This document shows positions 22,101 to 33,779 of a stretch of 64,000 nucleotides of DNA, piece after piece. The number at the start of each line of letters is the position of its first letter. Within the stretch, counting starts at the first letter, position 1. The position numbers were made by a program, and so were the translations under genes. Source of the DNA: Daphnia carinata (lineage: Eukaryota; Arthropoda; Branchiopoda; Diplostraca; Daphniidae); NCBI RefSeq assembly GCF_022539665.2, contig NC_081332.1, positions 1,881,773 through 1,945,772 of the forward strand, read 5' to 3'. The notes under the pieces are model-generated. The model worked only from the letters and a program-made list of their open reading frames with translations. It made no database searches and was not told the origin of the DNA.

Positions 22101-23381
22101 CTGCGGATAGAAAAGCAGAAAAAACAAGAAAACATGCACGGCTATCATTTTACTACCACTTAAACTGTTAACAGAAAGAAGAATTGACGATGGATACAGG
22201 AGCTCCAGAAGTATCAAGTATCAAAGGGTTACTCCTAGAGCTCCTGTAGTATCAAAAAGAACGAGAAATTCATAAGCAAGAAAGGCTAGCTTGACAGAAA
22301 AATTTACGTATTCATCAAATACGCATCTATACTCGACAAAAAAAAAATATATATCAAATAGTTTACCGGCATCTATAGTGGTTTCCAGGGTCGTAATTTT
22401 GGTTTCCATGTTTTGTGCTGCTTCCGTAATAGCTGCTGCCTGAGTAGAGGCAATTGTGGATGGCGTGGAATCCGTAATAGCTGCTCCCTGAGCAGAGGCG
22501 CTTGAGGATAGCGTTGGATTCGTAATAAGTGAAGCTTGAGTAGAAACATTAGACGTTAGCATTGGTCTCGTAGTAGTTGATGTCTGGGTAGAGGCATTTG
22601 ACGGTGGAGTTGGACTCGTAGTAGTTGATGCTTGAGTAGAGGCATTTGAGGATGGCGTTGAACTTGTAATAGCTGATGCCGAGGTAGGGCCATTTGACGG
22701 TGGAGTTGGACTCGTAGTAGTTGATGCCTGGGTAGAGGCATTTGAGGATGGCGTTGAACTTGTGATAGCTGATGCCTGAGTAGAGGCATTTGAGGGTCGC
22801 GTTGAATTCGTAATAGCTGAAGCTTGAGTAGAGACATTTGATGTTGTCATTGATCTTGTAGTAGTTGATGCCTGGGTAGAGGCATTTGACGATGAAGTTG
22901 GTACCGTAGTAGTTGATGCCTGGGTAGAGGCATTTGACGATGGAGTTGGTACCGTAGTAGTTAATGCCTGGGTAGAAGCATTTGACGATGAAGTTGCTCT
23001 CGTAGTAGTTGATGTCTGGGTAGAGATATTGGACGGTGATGTTGTTCTCGTAGTAGTCGATGACTGAGTAGAAGCATTTAACGGTGTCGTTCCTCTCGTT
23101 GTAGTTGATGTTTGAGTAGAGGTACTTGACTGTATTCCTGTATTGGGGTTTTAATAAAACAATTTTTGAAAAACAAAATTAGAAACACACTATTACCTAA
23201 AGAAACTCATTATATGAGATAAACAGTACTAGGGATAAAATATACCTGTGCTGGATGTGGTTCCAACTGGCATTGTGGTTACAGTAGTTCTACTTGTTTG
23301 AGTTGTCAATTGGCCAAATGCAATGGACAGGAATGCAGAAAAAACCAAAAAAAATGCACAGCTACGAAGAATTTCACTACC
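19105..23381 (-). CDS. Secreted mucin-like protein with coiled coil and C-terminal C1q domain (N-terminus unresolved)
   Basis: Supported minus-strand exons are 23381-23246, 23137-22367, 22100-22032, 21929-21837, 21723-21667, 21456-21358, 20949-20893, 20338-20282, 19971-19925, 19845-19756, 19661-19502 and 19388-19105. The first exon encodes a hydrophobic signal core (CAFFLVFSAFLSIAFG). The second encodes 14 Thr/Ser-rich 16-aa repeats of the type SNASTQASTTT, with N-x-S sequons. Small Thr-rich exons follow, then a short coiled coil (KKQLEAVEEKIEKVASRL). The C1q domain follows (VAFFAQRNSSFD, FNPASGIFTVPMNGIYHFYF, SFGGFLL). Phases fit throughout, nearly all phase 1. No start Met was placed; a donor AAAG|GTGAGT near 23672 may end the first exon. 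Exon 20671-20458 is excluded because of a frameshift. Likely a lectin-like or mucosal secreted protein. Confidence 0.7.
20458..20671 (-). pseudogene. Frameshifted repeat exon of the mucin/C1q gene
   Basis: Good splice sites bound a 214-nt exon made of 39-bp units (TEATPNMENKLPT). One unit has 37 bp, so the frame breaks and a stop follows before the donor. With 39 bp in that unit the exon would be 216 nt and phase 1-1 like its neighbours. Skipping it keeps the gene in frame. It may be a true decayed exon, a polymorphism or an assembly slip. Confidence 0.6.
21110..21317. mobile_element. Second copy of the SLC22-intron MITE
   Basis: It lies in an intron of the mucin/C1q gene and matches 17085-17368 in direct orientation: CCGGTATTTGACAGT, CGCCATCTATGGAGCT, CAAGCT.TTCCGTGC and GGTATACTTCA are shared. 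It also has an internal inverted repeat, GCCAGTACGCTCCG (21110) against CGGAGCGTACTGGC (ending about 21208). Confidence 0.65.
22198..22243 (-). pseudogene. Decayed copy of the 57-nt LPG exon
   Basis: The acceptor and first codons (GALGVT) match the intact 57-nt exons at 20282-20338, 20893-20949 and 21667-21723. Here the stretch to the next donor is 46 nt and contains a TGA. It appears to be a dead module copy. Confidence 0.55.
22420..23115 (-). repeat. 48-bp coding minisatellite (mucin repeats)
   Basis: Fourteen 48-bp units encode 16-aa Thr/Ser-rich repeats. Neighbouring units are nearly identical (for example 22861-22908 and 22909-22956), so unit number is likely to vary between individuals. 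Confidence 0.85.
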
Positions 23382-23780
23382 CTTAAAGCAGAAAATGGAA
23401 AGAAGAATTAATTACAAAAACCATAATGTTTGCAACTATTAAGTTTTACCATTACTTTCATTGTCGAACTTTCGTTTTGCTCTCGGAGGGATAAATGAGT
23501 CTAATTACGTTTCCACTGCTTATATTTGGTACATATCGTACCGAATACGTGCTTTTTCAGGCAAACGTTTAGCTTCCATCAACAGAAAAATGATACATCC
23601 TAAACGAACGAGATACACGTTAAGAAGAAAGGTTACCAATTTAGCGAATTATTTTAGACTCACCTTTCAGTATTCGTTGCAGTCCATGGAGTCGTTGTGG
23701 TTTTCCTAGAACTTTACATCGAGACGTGTTTCTGAATTTAAGACATCTAAGTTAGTTAGATTGAAATTTAACGCGACATT

Positions 23781-24440
23781 CGAATTTCAGTTCAGATTTA
23801 GCTTAAGGTAATCTGTTTTCAATTTATGAGTAGAATTTGAACATGTTTCAGTTTCTAGAATTCCATTTCGAATGTTCTACAGCCTGAACTACAAGTCTAA
23901 CTTAATAAAGAACCTGATATTCATGATCCTTGTTCAATTTTGAATAGAAAATAGGTTTTTTTTTTTAGCCAAAGTTGGGATTTGACTAAAAATCACAAAA
24001 GTGCAAAGGCTATAGCCTTTACTGTTTTGCAAATTTCAGTAAATTTGGACATGTCTTACAATTTGACCAAACTTAACCATATTGATCAAAATTGAACGAG
24101 AATTTCGAATTTCAGGTCACATTTAATGTAAGCCCATCAGTTTTCATGTTATGAGTTGAAATTGAGCATGTGTTCAAGATTCTCATTTCAACCGTCCTAC
24201 TGTCGAAAATACACATCACACTTCAAAACAGACCTGCTTTCCGTGATACTTATTCAATTCTGAGTAAGGGTCAGGTGTTTTTAGTCATAGTCGAGTTTTG
24301 ATCAAAAATTGCAAAATGCAAAGGCTATATGGCCTTTGAATGTTTTCAAAGTTCTGTAAATTGGGACATGTTTCAGAATTTGACCAAGGGTTAACCGTTT
24401 TGACCAAAACTGAGCAAGGTTTCAAGTTTCATTCCAGGTT
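23781..24440. repeat. ~325-bp diverged tandem repeat
   Basis: CGAATTTCAG starts units at 23781 and 24106, and a diverged start of a third unit lies near 24430. Both units share an internal order: TGAGTxGAATTTGA, CATGxTxxxTTCAATT, TGCAAAGGCTATA, GGACATGT and TTTGACCAA. No coding potential is seen. Confidence 0.6.
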
Positions 24441-24751
24441 AACGACTTTACTGCTAAATTTGCGATATGTATACTATTCTGCTTCAAGACTTTTCGTGAA
24501 AAAAGTTCACTCTGTAATTGAAAGTAAGCCAATGACCATCATTCGGCTGTCCTACTACATAAGAGTTCATGCGACCATGCCACGCGAAATACGAATACGA
24601 TACTGAATGACGCCACAAGTTCACATCGTTTTTTCCGGGTAGAACTAGTGGCGCCAACGTCTGTTATGCGATTTGCTTGTTGTCACGAAGTAAATATAAG
24701 CAGACGAGCATATTAGTAATTTTGTGTTAGACAAATATCAAAATCAGTATA

Positions 24752-26095
24752 ATGTTAGTTGGGGTTATTATTGGGTTGGCTACCTTCTTCCTACATGTCC
24801 ATAGTTCTCCCGGAGTGCAATTTGTAATTAAAGCTATGAATGATGAAGTTGGAAAAGAGAATTTTCTTTTGCAGGAACAGCAATGGTCTTCGACAAAAAG
24901 TATGCTTCCTGCCGTTATCAATACATGGGCGTTCACCAATGCTACAAAAAGAGGTATTATCTTTTACTAAGGTAGAAACGTATGCTCACTGTTCTTATGA
25001 GTAGCATGGGAGGTCCTTTTTGAGAATGGAGAATCTGCTCTAGATGCTATTGAAAGGGGCTGTACTGTTTGTGAGAATGAACAATGTGATGGCACTGTTG
25101 GATATGGTGGAAGCCCGGATGAAAATGGAGAAACAACCTTAGATGCCATGATAATGGATGGGTATGAAACAAACATCTTTCTTATACAATGTTTAATACA
25201 TTTGCTTTTTTTATTTGTGTAGGCCAACACATCGCTGTGGAGCTGTGGCTAGTATGAAGAATATCAAGAGTGCCATCAGTGTTGCAAGGAAAGTTATGGA
25301 ACATACAGAACACACACTTCTAGTTGGTGAAGGTGCAACTAAGTTTGCTGTAGATATGGGCTTCCCCATGAAAACTTGACAACTAATGAATCAAATGAAA
25401 TTTGGGATGAGTGGAAGAGTAAACATTGCCAGCCTAATTTTTGGATGGTAATTAACAATTTTTTAAATAAACTGAGCTAGGAATGACATACAGTTTACCT
25501 GCTTTAGAATGTACTGCCTATTCCAGAAAGGAACTGTGGGCCATATACGCCCTATGAAGTGCAAAAGGAAACGGAATTCGGCACAAAAGATGGTATAAAC
25601 TATTAACAGTCAATGCGTAAGCTAGATAACATTGATGTTTGCTATTTAGAATCTAGAAAAAGCCATGACACCATAGGAATGGTAGCAATTGATGTGGATG
25701 GGAAAATGGCTAGTGGAACATCCACTAACGGTGCAAGACATAAAATCCCAGGACGTGTGGGTGACGCCCCCATTATAGGTTCGGGATCTTACGTGGACCA
25801 AGAGATTGGAGGTGCTGCTGCCACCGGAGATGGCGATGTCTTGATGCGATTCTTACCAAGCCTTGCTGCTGTTGAACACATGCGAAGCGGCATGACTCCG
25901 AGCACTGCCGCGGCATACTCATTGAAACGAATAGCACACTATTACCCTCGATTTGAAGGAGCTGTTGTTGCAATGAGAAAAAATGGAGAATTTGGTGCCG
26001 CTTGCCATGGTTTCAAAAATTTCACGTATGCCGTTTCGAATCCTGATTTAGGGATACCTCGTGTGTTTTTCGTCGATTGCGTTCTTTCTGAATAA
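24752..26095 (+). CDS. AGA: Aspartylglucosaminidase (N4-(beta-N-acetylglucosaminyl)-L-asparaginase), frameshifted as sequenced
   Basis: Exons 24752-24953, 25005-25161, 25223-25447, 25508-25592 and 25650-26095 encode a lysosomal Ntn-hydrolase that splits the GlcNAc-Asn bond in glycoprotein breakdown. It starts with a hydrophobic signal ([14 protein letters not shown]). Family landmarks are [41 protein letters not shown], the autocleavage site HDTIGMV with its nucleophile Thr, [15 protein letters not shown] and AAATGDGD. Exon 3 lacks one base: the run CCCC at 25364-25367 shifts the frame to a TGA, whereas the family alignment expects one more base there. Downstream exons are intact and under an evident coding pattern, so a base-call slip or a fresh null allele are both possible. 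Confidence 0.88.
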
Positions 26096-26692
26096 TATTC
26101 TTTGCTGTTTCCTTATTGTCGAAAAAATGTTTTGGGTTACTATAGAAAAGGACAGCTCTCTGTGATCGAATGCCATATGTGTAATCGTTGATTTCAAGTG
26201 AACTATCGTGCAGTTTGCAATTACTATTCCAGGTTCGAATTAAATTTCATTGTCTTCCAGTTCAAAGGCTGTAGGCAGTTCGAGTGATATTCATAAGGGT
26301 ACCAGTAGGTTATAATAAATATAATGAACATGGCAAAAGTTTTTTTTTTTCAATTAAAATTCATGGAGAAGAACGGAAGTTCTTTGCTAAACAAATCGGC
26401 GGTACGATGACAAGGCGACAACAGAGCCATCTGTGAAATTTGTATACATAACAGGTCTACCAGGCGTCTGCTAAATGCTGATGTGTTATTTCTCATTAAT
26501 TGTTCAGCTGTGCCACGAATTATTTATTGTTTCTTGACTGCCATTTACAGGGTTATTTTTTGTTAACACTGTGATTGTCTTGTTTTCACCGCCTGAGACG
26601 GTGTTTTGTTGATGTCGGTGGAACTTTTTACATCGTCTTTGTCGCACCTCTTCCACTACCGTCCGTTTCTCGTTGCACGCATCGTCACGGCC
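26096..26692. other. Intergenic, AGA to PPM1H
   Basis: This holds the AGA 3' UTR and the PPM1H promoter and 5' UTR. An in-frame ATG at 26612 precedes the chosen PPM1H start. Nothing else is recognised. Confidence 0.5.
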
Positions 26693-28829
26693 ATGCTCAA
26701 CAAGTTTAAAAACGCATTCTTCTCCGTGGTGAATAATTTGGACACAACGTCACCAGACAAAAATAATGATATAGGTCCTAATGGTGAACCAAAATTACCC
26801 TTAAAATTTCCGTACTCCAGACCACACTTCCTGCAGCTCAACGGTGAAGATGAGATCCAGGTGGCTGGAGATCACGCTATCAGACCCATCATTGTTCCAA
26901 GAGACATTACGAAAATCCCCTGGAATTCTGGTTATGCAGAGTCAGTTTAAACAATACAATATGTTTGTATAGAACTATTTTTTTTTTTCTAATTTTCCCT
27001 TTCGTGTCACTCTTTACAACAGGGCTGTCAATGCCGGCAAGTCCTTAAGGAATGAAGACCAGGCAAGAATCCATGTGGGCTACCTGGAAAGAAGACATTC
27101 CGACAACGGTCACTCAGCTGAAACTACTGAATTTCACACACCTCCCTCAACACCAGAGAAAGATTCCACTACACAGAGACCACCAAGGCAAAGGATACCT
27201 TATGTTTATTTTGCTCTTTTTGATGGGCATGCAGGAACTGGTGCTGCAATTTCTGCATCCAACGAACTTCATTGCATTATTCACGTAAACATCTTGCCAG
27301 CCCAAATAGCTTTAACAGGGAAAAGAACCTCACATCTAATCTTCCCGTCTTTGTTTTTCACAGGATAAATTAATGGATGTGATTCATCATTTGCTACCTC
27401 CTACGGACACAGGCGAGTGTGTCCAGAATGGGCGCAATCAAGTTCTGTGGTTTCCCGAAAGAGAGATTAGCGTGGAAAGTTTCATTGTAGGAGCATTGGA
27501 AGCGACGTTCCACGAAATGGTAACACTTCGTAGCATCCCCCATAAGTTCTTGCAGATATCGCTCTTCAACCTGATCCCTCTTTCCCTTTTCCTTCATTAG
27601 GACAACTTGATCGCTGAAGACCGATTCACATATCGCGTGACGGGCGGATGTACGGTAGTAGTTTCGCTTTTCATCTGTGGCAAACTATTTGTGTCCAATG
27701 CCGGAGACTCGAGAGCCGTTCTCTGCCGTGGTCGGAAAGCTTTTCCATTATCTAACGACTTCACTCCTGAAACGGAACGTCAGAGAATCCGCAAATTGGC
27801 CGCATTGCAGCCAGAGTTACTTGGTGGTGAGTACACGGCGCTGGATTTTTCCCGGCGTCCGAATCGACGGGATATCGGTCAGCGGTTACTGTACCGCGAA
27901 CCACACATGACCGGCTGGGCTTACAAGACAGTTACACCAGAAGACCTCAAGTTTCCAGTCGTATACGGAGAAGGCAAACGTAGCCGAGTCCTTGCCACCA
28001 TCGGAGTAACGCGAGGCTTCGGCGACCACGATTTACGTGCCCCTAATTCCAATATCCTCATCAAGCCTTTCCTTTCGTCACAACCAGAGGTTATTTTCTT
28101 TTTATATCTTTCTTGTCTTTAGAATCTCAGCTGACCCCTTTTTAAAATTGCACTTGTGTTCAGGTTCGCATTGTGGACATCGAAAAGGAAGCCATTTACG
28201 AGACGGATGTGTTGGTGATGGGCACCGACGGTCTGTGGGACGTGACGAGCAACGAACGCGTTGCCGAAACGGTCCAGCGCAGTTTGGAGCAGTTCCCCAT
28301 CGAGGACAGTGCAAGGTATCGATACCGCTTCACTTCGGCTGCGCAGGATCTGGTAATGAGCTCTCGGGGTAAACTGAACGAGCGTAGTTGGCGAACGGCT
28401 GACGGTAAATCGGCCACTATCGACGACATTTCCGTCTTTGTCATCCCATTGGCAGCCTACAAGGAAGAATACTTACGCTGGAAATTTGAAATGGAATCTC
28501 AGGCCCTGCGCCCGGAGACGAAGGCGGCGGACGTTCCGGTCAGTGAACCGGCCGCATCTTTGCCGACGGTCAGCGTGGGCAACCAGCCGGGTCGAATGAC
28601 CGAGCTCGCCAATACGAACGGTACACCGGCTGTAAATGAAACTGCCCTATCGGACCCGTCCCTCGACGCGGTCAATGTCGAAAAGGGCGAGGGCATCGTC
28701 GCCGTGGAAGACGAAGCTGCCGTCCTCACCACTGCCGACAGCGCGCCACCTCTGACCGAGGCTGTTGATCCCCTGAAAATTCCCGCCGACGGAGCGTCTG
28801 ACCTAGAAAATAACGAGTCAAATTCGTAA
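26693..28829 (+). CDS. PPM1H: PP2C-type protein phosphatase, PPM1H/J/M family, 5 exons
   Basis: Exons 26693-26940, 27023-27284, 27364-27519, 27601-28089 and 28164-28829 give 606 aa. ATG 26693 (MLNKFKNAF) is preferred over the in-frame ATG at 26612 because it matches the human start MLTRVKSA. PP2C motifs occur in order: NEDQA, FALFDGHAGTGAA, GGCTVVV, NAGDSRAV, TPETERQRI, MTGWAYKT, GVTRGFGDHDL, TDGLWDV and DDISVFVIP. Asp residues in DGH, TDG and DDI bind the metal pair. Mammalian PPM1H dephosphorylates Rab GTPases; the same role here is inference. An extra tail of about 120 residues after VIPL, acidic and Pro/Ala-rich, is absent from the human protein as I know it. Confidence 0.9.
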
Positions 28830-31800
28830 GAACTATGGAGAGCGTCGTGCATTGTTGTTGTTTATGTACCGTCTTTACGTGGGTTGGAACTTCGGCCGCT
28901 AGATGGCATTGGCAGGGTCCATACAAAAAAGGAAGGGAAAAGGCGATGCACGTTTCTTCCTTTTTGTGTTTCCCCCCTCTATGGCGAAAAAAAAAATAAT
29001 GATAATTTCCGATCGCCTTAAAATTTTTCATTATTATTATTCACTTATTTCTTATCCATTCCTTTTTGTTTTTGTTTCCACGTTGTTGTTTTTTTTAATG
29101 CCTGAAAAGAAATAACGTGCTCAATAGGGAACGTTTGGCGGTAGGCATCTTCGACAGCGAGGGAACGGTGTTTGTGTGGTCACTATTAGCAAGGGTAAAA
29201 TTTGATTGAATTCAAACTCATTGTATACTATCTGGATAGGAAAAAAAGTAAAAAAAATGTGGTTTGTCAAATGCACCTAATAATCCCTATTGTTATACTC
29301 CCCTTCCCCCATCTCCTCAATGTCTATCTCTATTACGGAAACTGTAAAACAAAACACATTCATACAACTGTGAGAAAGACGACAAAAAAAAAAAACAAAC
29401 AAAATTAATAATTAATACAAAATACGATACCGCCGCTTGAAAATGAATACCAGCTACTTGATTTTCTTTTTTATTTGATAAAAATGTCCCTAATATAAAA
29501 AAATATGACCCCTATCAGTGGTCGACTCGTCTTTTTTTTTTTATAAGAGGACCCTTTTTTCTTTTCAAAGAAAACGAGTCGCTTCCCCCCCCCCCCCTCG
29601 TATTCCCGAGAATCCTCTTTGGCTAGGCCTGTCGTGTCTATAAGATTTGGTAATCAAGAAGAATCGTATCCGGGAATGCCCCTCCTCTCAAGGGTGGGTA
29701 AAAAAAAAAATGTATAAGTTTCGATTCCAAGTTATCGTTAGATTTTTTTTCAATGCCTCTCTGTCTCTCTCTATTTTTTTTTTTTTTATTTGTATGTGTG
29801 GGGTAGAGAGAGCCTATTCTATTGTACGTCCCGCATCAAAGAAAATGATCCGGCATAGAAAAAAAGTACGGGGGGTTCGTTTTTTTTTTTTCTTTCCCGT
29901 CATTGCGGAGGAAGAGCCGAGGGAGTTTCCCACGTCACATTCGGCGTTTCCCTTAAAAAAAAAAAAATGAAACTTCCCGAGTTTTGCGCGCCTATACAAA
30001 AAAAAAAAAAATTCACCTCTTGTTTTTTTTTTTTTTGGAATGGGGGGTATGTTCCAGTGTGACGTAAAAAAATAAAGAACTGGACACAAAAAAATGCGCG
30101 TCCCCCTTTTTTCTCACGTTCCATCAGATCTTTTTTTTTTTTTTTTTTTATACATACGGAGGTATTTGTATTTTTTTGTGTATGAGATATACATTGCCAT
30201 AGCATCGGGCTGATTATACCTGAACAGTGCGTTACACTGTTACGTGTGTTTCACACCGTTAAGCTGATATGATAGGAAAAAAAAAATGGTAGCGCGATTG
30301 AAATAACGGCCATTGGCTCGATGTAATTTCAGAGGCATATAGAAAGAAAAAATCGGATTTCCAATGATGAAATTCCTTTATTTTTTATTTTTTTTTTATA
30401 GATTCGATGTGTGTGTGTGTCCTGGTGGTAATAAAGAGCGTACCCAATTTTTTCCTGAGGAAAAGAAAAAGGAAGGAGAAAAACCGCAGATATTATTAAT
30501 TTGAATTTCAAAAGAATATCATCCGCTTTTTTTCATCTTGTGAACTGGTTAAAAAGAAGAAAAAAGAAATAATACTTTGATGAATTCAAGTTGAATACGA
30601 GTCACGGTCCAAAAAAGAAAATGATGCCCTTCCATTTTCTTAATTTCTTTTTCCCCATTTTTTCAGTTCAAAAAATTCAGGGGGATCTGTTTCCAATGAA
30701 ACCATTTTCTTTCTTTCTATCCCTCCTGAAAAATTCTTTTTTTGCACTTGAGCGACTCACGTCGGCCGATTGAAGGGGAAACAAGAAACTTCTTGAATAG
30801 AAAAAGATATAAAATAAAACTTAAAAAAAAAAAAGAAGATTCAAATTTCTTATAGCGCGTTCAACGCAAGAGGGCATTTCGTTCATTAACTATTGAATAG
30901 AAGCGCCTATTTCGCTGACTAATGGTCGGCCTTGGATGCAGTCTTTAAAAAAAAAAAAGTTCGACAATAAATACACAAGCCAGGGGAAAATTCATTTTCA
31001 AAGACCATCCCTACACACAAAAAAAATTGTTAGAAAACCTCAAGACTCTGAGCTTTTGTTATTGTTACGCTCTGTTAATCTAATGACTCGACTTGGCATG
31101 TAATTTCTTTTACCTTTAATTGTTGCCTATAATTTTTTCTCGTCTGCAACTTAACAAACCACTTGAAATTGATTCGTATTTTACGTGAAATTAGACATTT
31201 TTGAGATATACGGTATAACGGTCAAAAGAGTTGGCGCGCCAGTACGTCATAGCGCAAAGGTGCAAAAGGACAATATTCAACATATTTCAACAACAACTTA
31301 CATTATACCACAACATCAATAAAAATCGCCACTTAAATTAACAGATCACGGGATGCGGCAAAAATTACAACAAAGGCCAACCCACATTCCCCTTACAAAA
31401 AAAAAAATGAAAACAAAGTTGCATCCATCTAGTGGCCAGATCGTATCGATCCCATTGTCCCCGCGCGTTTTTCTCAGAAAGGCAACAGCCGCACGCACTG
31501 CGCATTCATTTATTATAAATGTCGAATTGAAATTCAGCCTACATTCCCAGAAATATTTTTGAAATTTCGACATAAAAAAAAAAAAAGATGGCCGTTTTGC
31601 GGAGCATTGACGTCAGATGATGATGAACGAGATCGCACCCTATGAATCATTTTCGGGACAAAAGAAATAAACGTTTGACTTCGATATCGCCTTTTTCTAG
31701 CCACACACACACATTCCGCGCGATTTCTTCGATCCGATTGATGGCCGTTATTTCAATAGCCAGCGTCAAAGTAAGAGGTTTTGATTCTTCAGCCTATAGA

Positions 31801-33770
31801 CGATGAGCTTTGCTTACATCACACATCAGTTGACCATAGTTTTTTAAATGCGGGGACGGGCAGATGTGTGTTTTCATCCTAATAACACACGTGATGAGTG
31901 AGTATATAGACCCTACAAAGAACAGAGATACACTTCGCACGTACTCTGACGTGCATGCGCGTCTATGCTTTAAATGTACATAACACACAACTGTGTACAA
32001 TAAAACAGAGATGGGATTTTTTTCTGGAACGAAAAAAAAAAAAAAAGAAGGGGGTTATCAGTCTCGTCCAATCCTCGTATACATAAAATAAATGCGATGG
32101 GCCACATGAAAAAAAAAAAAAAAATCAAAGGATTTTTTTTTTATCATCATTATTCCAATCTGACAATATACTCATTGATGAGGAAATCTACGAAATCCAG
32201 CTATACACACACACACATTCGGCCTGGTGGTAAATACAAAGAAGAGCACCCCCTCGGGCTATTCATTTTTTTTTTTTTTTTTTTTTTGATCTGGTAAAAA
32301 AAAAAATAAATGCTTCTCCCCCCCTTTTTGAGAATGGAAAAGAGGGGGGTTACGCAATAGATGGATAAAAAAAAAAGCAAGGCTTGCACACCCTCTCGAT
32401 CTTAGGGGTTGATTGAAACCGCTTTTTTTTTTATATACCCTCGCCTCGAGATCTAGCCGTTCCACAGAGGTGGAAGTTGAAGGCCTGCCCATCATGCCGC
32501 GCCCTAGATCCCTCACTCTTTATTTTTTTTTTTTTATTCCCATGATGATGAATCCAGCTCTCTCTCTCCGACATGTAAGCCTTTATATATATATATATAT
32601 ATATGAATATAATGCCCGTACATTTTATAAAGGGGGGGAAACAGAAATTCCACCCCCCACGCACCAACTATTTTTTTTTTTTATTCGGATTGCAACCTTA
32701 GGATGTTAAAAAAAAAAATATTTCTAACCCTCACAACCCGTCATGTATTACGCGCATCGAATAAAAGGGGTGTTTACATCAACAGCAGCTGCCCGAAAAA
32801 AAAAAAAATTGTGCACAAACTCTTACATGTTCCTCCCAAAAAAAAATAATTTTTTTTTGTTGGCCTCTCGGATTGTATATCATAATTCCCTTCCCCTCAT
32901 TTTTTTCATGGAAAATTATATAGTCTCAAAAAAAAAAAAAAAGAATAATAATAATAACGTACAGTCAAAATCAAACAGTGTGTCATCCGTTCGCAGGTTT
33001 GTTTAATTATAGATCCATCGATCCATAACATTTAGAAAAAAACAACACCCTGGTTACGACGTGTTTTTACATCATGCAACATTTAAAACATAACCCATTT
33101 TTTGTTTTTTAATATATATTTTTTTCTTTTGATACTTTGCTCGGAGCTTTCATCGAGCGCCTTTCAATCATTTTGGCAGGGTCTCCTGTTTAATGGAGAG
33201 GGGCAAAAAGGGCCCCCAAGACGGGATTTATTATGTAAGGCACAAGCAAACCATCTGTTGTGTTTGCCAATGTCCGCAGCATCAGCATCAGCTGTTACAT
33301 TCATATCGTACAATTACGGTACGCACAACAAGAGACGTTCATCGTAGCAAAACAAAGTTCAAATTGAAACAAATTTTTGATTGTTTTCAATTATCATCTT
33401 CTATCAAATGAAATGAATGAAAAAAAAAAGGGTTTCGACGTCAATTCGGATAAATGCCGCGACCTCCATAAAATACGAACAATATGCAAAAAAAAAAAAA
33501 GCGGGTTTACGTCAAACACGGCGTATATACGCGTGTAAATAATGAACGATGGCCTCTAAATAATGTACTTGTTTTACATGTGCGCATTATTAAAAGCGAA
33601 CGTTATATCCCCCCTGTATATATATATATATATATAAAGGTAGTATAAATAACTAGGGTATTGAAGATAGAAAAAAAAATAAGGGGGCTGGGTAAAGGGG
33701 GGTTTTGGGGGTGTGTGGAGGATAAAAAAGAAATGTTAGGCAGAGGAAGAAGGGGGGGGGGATATATATA
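28830..33770. other. Homopolymer-rich noncoding region I
   Basis: The stretch contains the PPM1H 3' UTR and then poly-A/T runs, poly-C at 29585-29597, a TA microsatellite at 32584-32604 and another at 33616-33636. Open frames here are low-complexity Phe/Lys translations. A possible plus-strand exon with good borders (33181-33234, VSCLMERGKKGPQDGIYY) has no context. No gene is called. Confidence 0.5.
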
Positions 33771-33779
33771 TATATATAT

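Noticed and set aside
22198-22243. Using the 46-nt copy as a coding exon
   Set aside because: Its length breaks phase and it contains TGA; skipping it keeps the frame.
25364-25447. A cryptic intron rescuing the AGA frame
   Set aside because: The sequence after the C run continues to encode family residues ([13 protein letters not shown]) in the shifted frame, so a missing base is the simpler explanation.
26612-26692. Upstream in-frame ATG as the PPM1H start
   Set aside because: The family start matches MLNKFKN at 26693; the 27 extra residues have no counterpart. Use of 26612 cannot be excluded.
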